A DNA stretch of 18,665 bases from Puniceispirillum sp965657105 (GCF_965657105.1 NZ_CBFHNB010000045.1:1-18665), one strand, 5' to 3'. Positions 8,246 through 16,219 are shown, counted from the stretch's first letter. Notes: generated by a model from the sequence alone, not told the origin. Numbers and translations are program-made.

Positions 8246-8937
8246 ACCGTCTTGTGTCGTTTTGCCAGCACGCGCCCGCTGATGATAACAGCCACCGCAA
8301 ATCCACCTGCAAAGACGATATCCGCATACGGTATATGTTGGGTCAGATAGGCTTTGAGAAGCGGATCATTAACGATTAAATCACCGGCAAGCCATCCCAA
8401 TAGTCCTGCGCCCATGCTGATGATGACCGGATAGCGTGACATCAGCTGGAGGATAATAGCACTGCCACCGATGATGATTGGCACGCTTAGAAGCAAGCCA
8501 AAGACCACGAGATACATATTACCTTTCGCCGCCGCCGCAATCGCTATCGAATTATCCAAGCTCATAACAAAATCGGCAATGATGATGGTGCGAATGGCAG
8601 ATGCAAGACCTTTGGAGCTATTGACCTTATGTTCACTTTCAGCATTATTTTCCATAAGTAGCTTGACGCCAATCCATAAAAGCAAGAGCCCACCAATAAG
8701 CTTTAGACCCGGGACGGTTAGCAAAGTTGTAGCAAAGAAAACCAGAATAACACGTAGGATTATCGCACCAGCTGTGCCCCATAGAATGCCCAGCTTTTTC
8801 TGATGGGCTGGCAGATCACGACAGGCCAAAGCAATTATGATAGCATTGTCACCACCCAGAATTATATCTATTGCGATAATTTGTAGAATAGAGATGACAA
8901 GGGCATCTGTCATAAACGCTGTCATAAATTCTGGCAT
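8242..8937 (-). CDS. TerC family integral membrane protein (YjbE-like)
   Basis: A 231-residue membrane protein with about seven hydrophobic segments in two related halves. Each half carries the family's acidic motif: LGGDNAIIIA (27-36) and MSLDNSIAIA (125-134), with D30 and D128 as likely metal-contacting residues inside the membrane. A hydrophilic loop (about 96-112) joins the halves. TerC-family proteins of this size (YjbE, YkoY, YceF in Bacillus) are linked to manganese export and loading of exported enzymes; that role is family knowledge and is inferred here. AGGAG (complement of 8947-8951) sits 9 bases before the start. It diverges from an iron permease, so both may respond to metal status. 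No yybP-ykoY-type leader is apparent upstream. Confidence 0.85.
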   Translation of the reverse strand: MPEFMTAFMTDALVISILQIIAIDIILGGDNAIIIALACRDLPAHQKKLGILWGTAGAIILRVILVFFATTLLTVPGLKLIGGLLLLWIGVKLLMENNAESEHKVNSSKGLASAIRTIIIADFVMSLDNSIAIAAAAKGNMYLVVFGLLLSVPIIIGGSAIILQLMSRYPVIISMGAGLLGWLAGDLIVNDPLLKAYLTQHIPYADIVFAGGFAVAVIISGRVLAKRHKTV

Positions 8938-9074
8938 GTATTATGGCTCCTAGGTCTTTTATCGTTTAATAAGTTTTTTTTACCTGATTACAGATAGGCG
9001 CGAGGTGGATAAAATGGAAGAGCCGATTTTACAGAATTTTTTTAATCACTTATTTTGTTATAGAGCTTAAAAAT

Positions 9075-9133
9075 TGCGAATGATTATCAGTTTGACACTT
9101 GCAAAGGGTTTTTGATTTTGATAATCATTCTTA
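9075..9133. promoter_or_regulatory. Two inverted Fur-box-like sites between terC-like gene and iron permease
   Basis: An 11-bp perfect inverted repeat: AATGATTATCA at 9079-9089 and TGATAATCATT at 9119-9129. Each lies in a 15-mer (9075-9089 read on the minus strand; 9119-9133 on the plus strand) that matches the 7-1-7 Fur consensus TGATAATnATTATCA exactly in one half and at 5 of 7 positions in the other. A possible promoter (TTGATT 9112-9117, TAATAA 9135-9140, 17 bp apart) surrounds the second site, a suitable place for iron-dependent repression of the downstream permease. The rest of the 286-bp spacer (8938-9223) is AT-rich with no gene seen. Confidence 0.6.
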
Positions 9134-9223
9134 TTAATAATACCCCTTATATTTATCGAACATGACATTAGGTGATCAGCCCTTGTCGCGATCATATCCG
9201 CAAAAGACAGTTGAACAGGCTTT

Positions 9224-10867
9224 ATGGTAGCAACATTTTTAACCAACTGGGCAGGTGCTTCGCGCCAGTATTTGGATCGCTGGCTGGTCGCTGTTGTGTT
9301 GTTATGCGGTTTGTTTCTGGCACCAGTATTGGCGCTTGTCATTACAGCAAGTGGCGATAGTGACGGTCTGTGGTCACATCTGCTGAATACCGTTTTAGGC
9401 ACTTATGTGCGTAACACGCTCATCCTGATGGTTGGTGTTGGGGTGCTTTCTATCGGTTTTGGTGTCAGTTCGGCATGGGTTGTGAGCCGTTATCATTTTC
9501 CCGGTAAGACGGTTATGGAATGGGCACTTTTGTTACCTGCAGCCATTCCAGCTTATATTATAGCTTATACATATACAGATTTCTTTGAATATGCTGGTTT
9601 TGTACAAAGTGGTTTGCGTAGCGTTTTTGGCTGGCAGACAGCCCAAGATTATTGGTTTCCTGAGATCAGGTCGCTTGGTGGGGCAATATTGGTGATGGCC
9701 TCTGTTCTCTACCCCTATATTTATATGGTCACACGCGTTGCATTTCGTCTGACACCAGCCAGCCTTTTTGAAATTGCACTGGTGCATAATAAATCACAAT
9801 TTTGGACAGTCGGATTGCCACTTGCCAGACCAGCGATTATGGCGGGTTTGGCATTGGTGCTTATGGAAGTGGTTTCGGATTTTGGCACTGTTGAATATTT
9901 TGCCATTCCAACGATAACGCTGGGTATTTTCAATGTCTGGTTGGGGATGAATAACATCGTTGCTGCGGCACAAATTTCGTTGGTGGGGTTTGTCTTTATT
10001 GTTAGCCTGCTAGGGTTAGAGCTTTATGCGCGCGCACGCCAGCAATTTTCCGGCAACGGCAAACCACCTACGCCAGTTACGCCTATCGTGCTGCATGGTA
10101 GCAAGGTGTTTATGTGCTGGCTGATATGTATGATACCGCTTGCGCTTGGTTTCATCATTCCGGTTCTGGTATTGCTGAGTTTCGTTTTGGGGAATAACGC
10201 CGGCACTGATTTTGCAGCGATCTCGGGCATTATATCAAACACCCTGATGATTGCTGGTATGGCATCGGTTTTTGTAATGGTTGTTTCATGTTTCATTGTA
10301 CTGACCGCAACATATCGCTCAGGCAAATGGGTGCGCTCGCTAGCGTTACTATCATCGCTTGGATATGCGTTCCCGGGAACCATGTTGGCTATTGGTGTGC
10401 TGATTTTTGCCAGCGCATTTGATCGCATGATTGCAACAATTACCAACGGGCATGTGTTGGGCATCCTGATTAGTGGTCTGGGGATTTTGCTATTTGCCTA
10501 TGTTGTTCGGTTTCAGGCTGTTGGCTATGGTGCCATGATATCAGGGGTTCGGCGTTTGCCACCCAATATGATGAATGCCAGCCGTATTCTTGGGCATGGA
10601 TATTCAAGCAGTATAAAACTGGTGATTTTGCCCCTTTTACGTAGCTCGCTATTAGCAGGCGGTTTGCTGGTCTTTGTCGATGTCATGAAAGAACTACCGA
10701 TGACTTTATTGTTGCGTCCGTTTAATTTCGAAACATTGGCGACCTTTACTTATCAATTTGCCAAGGATGAAATGCTTGAACAAGCGGCATTGCCCGCTTT
10801 GATGATTGTGATCGCGGGGTTGGTGCCAGTTGCCTTTATGAATATGATGCTGAAACACAGCCGATAG
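9224..10867 (+). CDS. Ferric iron ABC transporter permease, FbpB/AfuB type
   Basis: A 547-residue fused two-domain inner-membrane permease, the standard length for FbpB/SfuB-type Fe(III) importers. Each half has about six hydrophobic segments and one EAA-type cytoplasmic loop for the ATPase: the first around 183-208 (GLPLARPAIMAG), the second around 451-479 (ASRILGHGYSSSIKLVILP). The segment after the second loop, DVMKELPMTLLLRPFNFETLA, is characteristic of the iron permease branch. Neither the periplasmic binding protein nor the ATPase gene is adjacent; they must be encoded elsewhere, or this permease shares partners. Two Fur-box-like sites just upstream support an iron role independently of homology. 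The ATG at 9224 follows a weak ACAGG site. Confidence 0.88.
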   Translation: MVATFLTNWAGASRQYLDRWLVAVVLLCGLFLAPVLALVITASGDSDGLWSHLLNTVLGTYVRNTLILMVGVGVLSIGFGVSSAWVVSRYHFPGKTVMEWALLLPAAIPAYIIAYTYTDFFEYAGFVQSGLRSVFGWQTAQDYWFPEIRSLGGAILVMASVLYPYIYMVTRVAFRLTPASLFEIALVHNKSQFWTVGLPLARPAIMAGLALVLMEVVSDFGTVEYFAIPTITLGIFNVWLGMNNIVAAAQISLVGFVFIVSLLGLELYARARQQFSGNGKPPTPVTPIVLHGSKVFMCWLICMIPLALGFIIPVLVLLSFVLGNNAGTDFAAISGIISNTLMIAGMASVFVMVVSCFIVLTATYRSGKWVRSLALLSSLGYAFPGTMLAIGVLIFASAFDRMIATITNGHVLGILISGLGILLFAYVVRFQAVGYGAMISGVRRLPPNMMNASRILGHGYSSSIKLVILPLLRSSLLAGGLLVFVDVMKELPMTLLLRPFNFETLATFTYQFAKDEMLEQAALPALMIVIAGLVPVAFMNMMLKHSR

Positions 10868-10924
10868 GCTTTACAATGCTTGCAATTACTGTGAATTTAA
10901 GCTTTTACGTCAAAGGCTCAACGA

Positions 10925-12061
10925 ATGACCAAAATCGCTTGCATTGATGATTTGCAAAAGCTCGCCAAACGACGCGTTCCAAAAATGTTTTATGATTATG
11001 CCGATAGCGGCTCATGGACTGAGTCAACCTATCGGGCAAATGAAACTGATTTGCAGCAGATAAAATTCCGCCAGCGTGTTGCCCTTGATGTCAGCAAGCG
11101 TTCAACCGAGATGACCATGCTAGGGGAGAAGGTCACGATGCCGGTTGGGCTCGCGCCCACTGGGCTTACCGGTATGCAACATGCCGATGGCGAGATTCTT
11201 GCCGCTAGGGCAGCAGCGGAATTTGGTGTGCCTTTTACCTTGTCCACTATGTCGATTTGCTCAATCGAGGATGTTGCTGAAAATTCGGACAAACCGTTTT
11301 GGTTTCAGCTTTATGTGATGCGGGATCGTGACTTTGTCTCGCGCCTGATCGAGCGTGCACGGGATGCACATTGTTCAGCACTAATGGTGACGCTTGATTT
11401 GCAAATTCTTGGGCAACGCCACAAGGATGTTCATAATGGGCTGAGCGCCCCACCAAAGTTGACCATCAAAAATATCATCAATATGGCCACCAAGCCAGGC
11501 TGGTGTTATGGTATGCTTGGCACAAAGCGGCGCGCTTTTCGTAATATCGTCGGGCATGTAAAGGGTGTTGCAGATATGTCGTCCTTGGCAAGTTGGACGA
11601 ATAGCCAGTTTGATCCGTCATTATCATGGAACGATGTGGCAGCAATCCGTAAACAATGGGGTGGCAAGCTCATCATCAAAGGTGTGCTTGATGCCGAGGA
11701 TGCAAAAGCAGCGGTTAATGTTGGCGCTGATGCCATTATTGTATCAAACCACGGCGGTCGTCAGCTAGATGGTGCGATATCCGCAATCGCGGCGCTTCCG
11801 GCAATCGTCGATGCGGTCGGGGATAAAAGTGAAGTCTGGATGGATAGCGGCATCCGTTCAGGTCAGGACGTGTTACGTGCGATTGCGTTGGGCGCCAAAG
11901 CGACGTTGATCGGGCGCGCCTTTTTATATGGGCTTGGCGCACGTGGACAAGATGGCGTGCGCGAGACGCTGGAAATAATCCATAAGGAGCTTGATGTCAC
12001 GATGGGCTTATGTGGCAAAAGCGATCTGGCCAGCATCGATGACAGTATTCTGCTTCGCTAG
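10925..12061 (+). CDS. lldD: FMN-dependent L-2-hydroxyacid dehydrogenase, L-lactate dehydrogenase type
   Basis: A 378-residue TIM-barrel flavoenzyme of the glycolate oxidase / L-lactate dehydrogenase (LldD) family, expected to oxidise an L-2-hydroxyacid to a 2-oxoacid and pass electrons to the respiratory chain. Visible features are FYDYADSGS (22-30), QLYVMRD (128-134, Y130), TLDLQILGQRHKD (156-168, D158 and R165), the FMN lysine in IIKGVLD (K252), the active-site histidine and arginine in SNHGGRQLDG (H276, R279), and DSGIRSGQD and LIGRAFLYG (307-315, 328-336) for flavin phosphate binding. All catalytic residues are present. AAAGG (10912-10916) lies 8 bases before the start. It lies 57 bp after the iron permease and ends 32 bp before a convergent gene. 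L-lactate is the default substrate; glycolate or another hydroxyacid is possible. Confidence 0.85.
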   Translation: MTKIACIDDLQKLAKRRVPKMFYDYADSGSWTESTYRANETDLQQIKFRQRVALDVSKRSTEMTMLGEKVTMPVGLAPTGLTGMQHADGEILAARAAAEFGVPFTLSTMSICSIEDVAENSDKPFWFQLYVMRDRDFVSRLIERARDAHCSALMVTLDLQILGQRHKDVHNGLSAPPKLTIKNIINMATKPGWCYGMLGTKRRAFRNIVGHVKGVADMSSLASWTNSQFDPSLSWNDVAAIRKQWGGKLIIKGVLDAEDAKAAVNVGADAIIVSNHGGRQLDGAISAIAALPAIVDAVGDKSEVWMDSGIRSGQDVLRAIALGAKATLIGRAFLYGLGARGQDGVRETLEIIHKELDVTMGLCGKSDLASIDDSILLR

Positions 12062-12073
12062 GGTTCAGCGCGG

Positions 12074-12101
12074 GCTGATTTAGCTGTGCTGATTTAGCTG
12101 T
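12074..12101. repeat. Perfect 14-bp tandem duplication between convergent genes
   Basis: GCTGATTTAGCTGT occurs twice head to tail (12074-12087, 12088-12101). The second copy contains the stop codon of the minus-strand EutA-like gene and its last bases; the first lies in the 32-bp gap after lldD. The reading frame is not changed. Looks like a recent slippage event; no terminator hairpin is evident here. Confidence 0.8.
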
Positions 12102-12879
12102 ACAGAGCGCCTTTTCCAGCCGCCCCAACGGTAAGTCCCGACAGACGTGCCATATCCCACGCTAAAGCCGAGTTGCTGGATATTACCGGAATGCCAAGTT
12201 TGGCTTCGGCTTCGGCAATAATTGGTGCGCATTTCAATGATGTGCAGGCAACAAAAATAGCATCAAGCGATGCGCTGCCAGCATCGTTAGCAACAGCGGT
12301 GATCGCCGCCATAATGGCTGATGGCGATATGCAACCAACAATCGAGTCGCGATCTTCATCAAAGCTGGCGGCGGTGGCAACATTAAATCCAGCAGATGAC
12401 AGGTCATCACACATTTTTTGCGAAATGTCCGAGATATAGGGTGCCAAAAATCCGATATTGCGCGCGCCTAGTTTTGACAGGCCACGCTTAACGGCGGTCA
12501 TGGGTGTTGTCACATGTTTTGCGTCAATATGCGATTTGATTATCTTTTCAACATTGTCTTCGCCGATGAGTAATGACGCTGAGGTACAGCCATAACCAAC
12601 GGCATCAAACGCATATTTTGGAGGAAATAGTGATAATGCTTCGGCAAAACGATCTTCCATCATTGTCAGGTTGTCGGCAGTTACCTGATCGTCGCAGGCG
12701 ATCCGTGTATGGATCAGTGACAGCGCACCATCACCCAGAAAATAGCGGAATTCATTTTCGATTGTGAGATCCGTTTCCAGCGTCACAAGACCAAGCTGTA
12801 AGGGCAGATCCTGGGGGGCGATCACGTCAAAGGGCAGGCGGCTGAATGCTATTTTAGCGGCGCGGTTTTCATCCATCAT
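12094..12879 (-). CDS. EutA-like protein, maleate isomerase / arylmalonate decarboxylase / Asp-Glu racemase superfamily
   Basis: A 261-residue cytosolic protein of the two-cysteine Asp/Glu racemase superfamily, closest in layout to maleate isomerase, arylmalonate decarboxylase and the EutA proteins of ectoine-utilisation operons. It has the two catalytic cysteines in VGYGCTSAS (C98) and VACTSLK (C212), GARNIGFLAPY (138-148) at the start of the second half, and PVISSNSALAWDMARLSG (231-248), a C-terminal segment shared with EutA. The cofactor-free reaction would be isomerisation, racemisation or decarboxylation of a dicarboxylate or amino acid. It is the last gene of the minus-strand operon, 23 bp after the M24 gene, with an AAAGGA ribosome site just before the double ATG. 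The precise substrate is unknown; epimerisation of an amino acid feeding the ammonia-lyase upstream is possible. Confidence 0.8.
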   Translation of the reverse strand: MMDENRAAKIAFSRLPFDVIAPQDLPLQLGLVTLETDLTIENEFRYFLGDGALSLIHTRIACDDQVTADNLTMMEDRFAEALSLFPPKYAFDAVGYGCTSASLLIGEDNVEKIIKSHIDAKHVTTPMTAVKRGLSKLGARNIGFLAPYISDISQKMCDDLSSAGFNVATAASFDEDRDSIVGCISPSAIMAAITAVANDAGSASLDAIFVACTSLKCAPIIAEAEAKLGIPVISSNSALAWDMARLSGLTVGAAGKGALYS

Positions 12880-12902
12880 CTGTTTCCTTTATCACCTGGT
12901 TG

Positions 12903-14075
12903 TTATGCGATGATCGGAAGATCGCGATCAGCACGATATGATAATAACTCAAATCCATCCTCGGTCACGACTAAATTTTCTTCGGCGACCATAAGAAACC
13001 CATTACCATAGATAATCGATGGTTCAATGGTCAGAGCCATACCAGCTTCAATTACGGTTTTGTCCCATATTGTATGTGAGGGTGTCTCGGTTAATTGTGT
13101 GCCCAGACCATGCCCGTATCGGCCAACATCACCGCCGCCATCATTTGGATTGGCATTTGGCCGCAAAATATTATCCATGACATGAAATAAATCAGACGCG
13201 GTTATGCCAGGTTTTAATATATCCAAGGCCGCTTGGGTGGCGTCATAAAGCTGGTGATGCGCGCTTTTGGCTTCATCACTGGCGTGACCAATGGCAAAAT
13301 TACGGTCAAAATCACTGAAATAGCCGTCCCATACACAGCCAGTATCGAGCATAAAGACGTCGCCTGCGGCAAGCTTGCGGCCATCTGGCGGGGCGATGAT
13401 ATCAAAATACCCGCCTGGACCGGCTGATCCAACAAGGTAGCTGACATCGTCAATGCCAGCCTGTAACGCCCGGATTTTGAACTCGCGGAATAATTCACGC
13501 AAGGGCAGACCTGCTGTTACCCAATTAGGGAGATCGGCAAATACCGATGACACCATGCTGCATACATGACGTGATTTGACTATTTCAGCTGGTGATTTGA
13601 TCATCCGGATATGCTGGACTTCGGCTGTCATATTGACCCATTCTATATCCGTCAATCGGGCGCGTAATCTATCAAGATCGGCCAGTGGCATACGGATTAC
13701 GGTTTCGCGCCCCATAAGCATACCAAGTCTGCCTTTTGATCCCATATGGCTGGTAATGGCGTCATATACGAGGCTGATGCCATCGTCATCTTCGGCGGGT
13801 GATGGCCAGCTTTTGATGTCACCGACATAGCAATCTTGCATAAGTGGGACGCCGATTGTCGGTATTATGGCTGTTGGCTTGCCATCTGCCGGAATTAGAA
13901 TGAACCAAGGGCGGGTCGGGCTTTGCCAGAATTGCGTCATAAAGCCGGTAAAATAGCGAATTTCGGCTTCTGAACTCAGCAGTAAAGCATCCACATCGCT
14001 TTTGTGCATCGCCTGTTGAATGCGTTGACAACGTTGTTCAAATTCTTCTGACGTAAAGCCACGTTCCATGTGCAT
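12903..14075 (-). CDS. M24 family metallopeptidase (Xaa-Pro peptidase-like) with intact metal site
   Basis: A 390-residue pita-bread hydrolase. An N-terminal creatinase-type domain (about 10-150) precedes the catalytic domain. All five usual dinuclear metal ligands can be read: D244 in MLDTG, D255 in YFSDFDRNF, H322 in YGHGLGTQ, E351 in LTIEPS, and E365 in MVAEENLVVTEDG. It should therefore be an active metal-dependent hydrolase of an Xaa-Pro-like dipeptide or another amide. In eut/doe ectoine loci the equivalent position holds EutD/DoeA, a metal-free relative, so this protein is functionally different from that despite its context. AGGG (complement of 14083-14086) lies 7 bases before the start; the gap to the upstream lyase gene is 17 bp. 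The DMSP lyase DddP belongs to the same fold but is longer. Confidence 0.85.
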   Translation of the reverse strand: MHMERGFTSEEFEQRCQRIQQAMHKSDVDALLLSSEAEIRYFTGFMTQFWQSPTRPWFILIPADGKPTAIIPTIGVPLMQDCYVGDIKSWPSPAEDDDGISLVYDAITSHMGSKGRLGMLMGRETVIRMPLADLDRLRARLTDIEWVNMTAEVQHIRMIKSPAEIVKSRHVCSMVSSVFADLPNWVTAGLPLRELFREFKIRALQAGIDDVSYLVGSAGPGGYFDIIAPPDGRKLAAGDVFMLDTGCVWDGYFSDFDRNFAIGHASDEAKSAHHQLYDATQAALDILKPGITASDLFHVMDNILRPNANPNDGGGDVGRYGHGLGTQLTETPSHTIWDKTVIEAGMALTIEPSIIYGNGFLMVAEENLVVTEDGFELLSYRADRDLPIIA

Positions 14076-14092
14076 ATTATGTCCCTATCAAG

Positions 14093-15262
14093 CTAGAGAT
14101 TGATACCGGTTATATCGCTGTAAAGTGCAGGATCGGTTGCGCCTTCAGTGCCAATCAACAGTATTGTTGAGTTCTCATCCAGGCCAAGCTGATTTTTGAG
14201 AGCCGGGTCAGATGTTGCGGCGATCAAAGCGGCAAGACCTGAAGTCGAGCATTCGCCCGCTTCGATTTTGACGTTGTCCGACGTTAAGTGACCATGCGCA
14301 AAAGCCTGCATAAGGGGGGCAACGCCGTCATCGGTAATGCTAAGGCAATGCGATAGGGTTGGGCGTAGCATATCCCACGCCAGAGACGAAATTTCGCCAC
14401 ATGAGAGGCCAGCCATCATGGTTTCTTCGGCAATATCAACCAATGTGGGACGATCATTGCGGATGCTCTCAAGGAAACAGGCTGACATCGCGCTTTCAAC
14501 CGAAATGGCTTTGCATATATTGCTGCCCATATCATCCCAGAACGGGCCAATGATACCACTGGCAAGACCGCCAACGCCGACAGGCAAAAAGGCATGTGTT
14601 GGGCGTTGTTCGCCCATTTGATCCATGACTTCGGCTGAAATAATCGAATAACCTGCCAGAACCTGACGTGGCACATCCAAATAGCCATCCCATGATGTGT
14701 CTGATACTAACTGCCATCCATGTTCTTCAGCGTCACTTTTACAAGCAGCAAGCGAGGCTTCGTAATTACCATCAACCCGGATAACATCAGCGCCATAGGC
14801 TTTCATAGCGTCTTCACGGGCGGTGCTGACATGCGCATGGATATAGATTTTGGCGTTGCATCCGGCCTGCTGGGCACCCCATGCTACCGACCGGCCATGA
14901 TTACCATCAGTCGCGGTGGCGGCGGTAAAGTCTTCGGGCTTGCCGCCTGAGCTGACAAAGTTACTCAGCACGTCTGCAATCGCATAGGCACCCCCAAGCG
15001 CCTTGAATGATTGCAAGCCAAAACGTGTAGATTCATCCTTATAAAGAACCGATTTTACCCCACAGGCTTTGGCGACAACATCGAGTTCAAGCAACTGTGT
15101 TGGTTTATAGCTTGGCCAGCCAGCGATGACGGATTGTGCGGTCTGCATCTGGGCATTGCTAAGCACATGCGCGTCATCAGGAAATGTGCCCGGATTATGG
15201 TTCTGGTTGGTGATACATTCGACAATACTGCATTGTCCCATCGCCTGATCTAAATTACTCAT
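14093..15262 (-). CDS. Diaminopropionate ammonia-lyase-like PLP enzyme
   Basis: A 389-residue fold-type II PLP enzyme that lines up along its length with E. coli YgeX/DpaL (398 residues), which converts 2,3-diaminopropionate to pyruvate and two ammonia. Shared segments are YKDESTRFGLQSFKALGGAY with the PLP lysine (K87), ATATDGNHGRSVAWGAQQAG (D119), SDTSWDGY (D188), VGVGGLASGIIG (228-239), and MAGLSCGE with the late LLIGTEGATDP. K87, D119 and D188 correspond to E. coli K77, D120 and D189, the residues assigned to catalysis on both isomers (recalled from the literature). The start overlaps the PhyH stop as TAATG, so translation is coupled. Ectoine loci carry EutB, a threonine-dehydratase-like protein, at this place; the DpaL signature argues for diaminopropionate or a close analogue here. 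Confidence 0.85.
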   Translation of the reverse strand: MSNLDQAMGQCSIVECITNQNHNPGTFPDDAHVLSNAQMQTAQSVIAGWPSYKPTQLLELDVVAKACGVKSVLYKDESTRFGLQSFKALGGAYAIADVLSNFVSSGGKPEDFTAATATDGNHGRSVAWGAQQAGCNAKIYIHAHVSTAREDAMKAYGADVIRVDGNYEASLAACKSDAEEHGWQLVSDTSWDGYLDVPRQVLAGYSIISAEVMDQMGEQRPTHAFLPVGVGGLASGIIGPFWDDMGSNICKAISVESAMSACFLESIRNDRPTLVDIAEETMMAGLSCGEISSLAWDMLRPTLSHCLSITDDGVAPLMQAFAHGHLTSDNVKIEAGECSTSGLAALIAATSDPALKNQLGLDENSTILLIGTEGATDPALYSDITGINL

Positions 15263-16083
15263 TAAAATTGCCCTTTTTTATCTGCGCCGGCGTAAAAAAT
15301 ATCTGAAAGGCAGTCATTAGCCTTTTGTCTGAATGCAAGATCGCTAGGTTGCATTGGCTGGCTTGGACGGCCTGCATATTGATGATATTTATATTTATCA
15401 TCACCGCGTGCATGTTGCACCCAGATTTTGCCAATCACCTGATCGACATTGGCGCCGATATAGCTCTGGATTGCAAATCCCATGCGGCGTTTGTCACTGT
15501 GATTAGGACCTGATCCATGCACAATACGCGGATGATGAAGCGATAGCTGCCCGGCTTTCATGATGACAGGGACGCTATCTTCTATTTTGATATCAGGCAC
15601 GGTCTGGCCACGGGTCAGGATATTATCCTTGCCAAATGTATCAATATGATCTTGCAAGGGGGCTTTGTGCGATCCGCTAATCATGCGCATACAGCCATTT
15701 TGTTCATCGACATCATCAATTGCTAGCCATGCGGTGACCCAGTTATGTGGCTCTAGCCCGATATAGCGGGCATCCTGATGCCAGCTGACAAAACCTTCAG
15801 TATGCGGCGGCTTGATAAATAAGGTTGTGCCACAAACCAGAATATCCCGGCCAATCAGACTTTCAACAGCATCAAGGATCCGGCTGTCATGCGTGATGGC
15901 GTCCAGAACAGGCAAAACGTAATGGGCATTATTGCGACCAGCACCCGCTAGCTCATCATGATATTGTTCATCTGCCGCTTCGATATCAGCTCTGATCGAG
16001 GCAATTTCGTCTGCGGTAAAAATATCGATAGGGGCGACAAAGCCATGATCATCATAGTGCTGTTTTTGCGCATCCGTGAGCAT
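15262..16083 (-). CDS. Phytanoyl-CoA dioxygenase (PhyH) family Fe(II)/2-oxoglutarate oxygenase
   Basis: A 273-residue non-heme iron oxygenase. The double-stranded beta-helix core shows the iron ligands H102 and D104 in FVSWHQDARYIG and the distal histidine H189 in RIVHGSGPNHSDKRR, with R199/R200 near the 2-oxoglutarate-binding position. AWLAIDDVDEQNGCMRMISGSHK (about 118-140) is the family's usual segment. It should hydroxylate, or demethylate, a small molecule using O2 and 2-oxoglutarate. It lacks the ectoine hydroxylase EctD signature around the HxD motif, so it is not EctD. First gene of the four-gene minus-strand operon, hence a probable first step of the pathway. The start is set at 16083 because AAAGGG lies 7 bases upstream and residues before it do not look like the family. 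Confidence 0.85.
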   Translation of the reverse strand: MLTDAQKQHYDDHGFVAPIDIFTADEIASIRADIEAADEQYHDELAGAGRNNAHYVLPVLDAITHDSRILDAVESLIGRDILVCGTTLFIKPPHTEGFVSWHQDARYIGLEPHNWVTAWLAIDDVDEQNGCMRMISGSHKAPLQDHIDTFGKDNILTRGQTVPDIKIEDSVPVIMKAGQLSLHHPRIVHGSGPNHSDKRRMGFAIQSYIGANVDQVIGKIWVQHARGDDKYKYHQYAGRPSQPMQPSDLAFRQKANDCLSDIFYAGADKKGQF

Positions 16084-16090
16084 TAGAAAA

Positions 16091-16096
16091 CCCTTT
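16091..16096 (-). promoter_or_regulatory. Ribosome binding site setting the PhyH start
   Basis: AAAGGG on the minus strand, 7 bases before ATG 16083. The frame is open up to ATG 16149, but those 22 extra residues overlap this site and the inverted repeat, so the shorter protein is preferred. Confidence 0.65.
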
Positions 16097-16124
16097 TTTT
16101 CTATATTAAGATTATCTTTTGCGC

Positions 16125-16166
16125 GTAAAGCGATCCGAGTAAAGCCCAAATGTGCAATCGCTTTAC
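16125..16166. promoter_or_regulatory. Operator-like inverted repeat in the divergent control region
   Basis: GTAAAGCGAT (16125-16134) and ATCGCTTTAC (16157-16166) form a perfect 10-bp inverted repeat with a 22-bp spacer; the half-site centres are 32 bp apart, close to three DNA turns. A third GTAAAGC copy lies in direct orientation at 16139-16145. The site sits 42 bases upstream of the PhyH start and within 135 bases of the ureohydrolase start, well placed to control both transcripts. The cognate regulator is not in the window. Confidence 0.5.
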
Positions 16167-16219
16167 ATTGGCATAGGTGGTTGCATGCACGGCCTAACTA
16201 CATTAGCGTTTTTGTCTAT

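Noticed and set aside
8938..9060. Manganese riboswitch (yybP-ykoY) ahead of the TerC-like gene
   Set aside because: The AT-rich leader shows no recognisable conserved loops or stable stem; only a 5-bp complementary pair was found.
12903..14075. DMSP lyase DddP, an M24-fold enzyme known from SAR116 bacteria
   Set aside because: The protein is about 390 residues against roughly 445 for DddP, has the ordinary five M24 ligands, and no DMSP genes are nearby.
15262..16083. Ectoine hydroxylase EctD
   Set aside because: The HxD region and following residues do not show the EctD signature, and no ectABC genes are in the window.
12094..16083. A standard ectoine-utilisation operon
   Set aside because: The lyase is DpaL-like, the hydrolase keeps its metal site, and EutC, EutE/DoeB and the TRAP or ABC ectoine transporter are absent.
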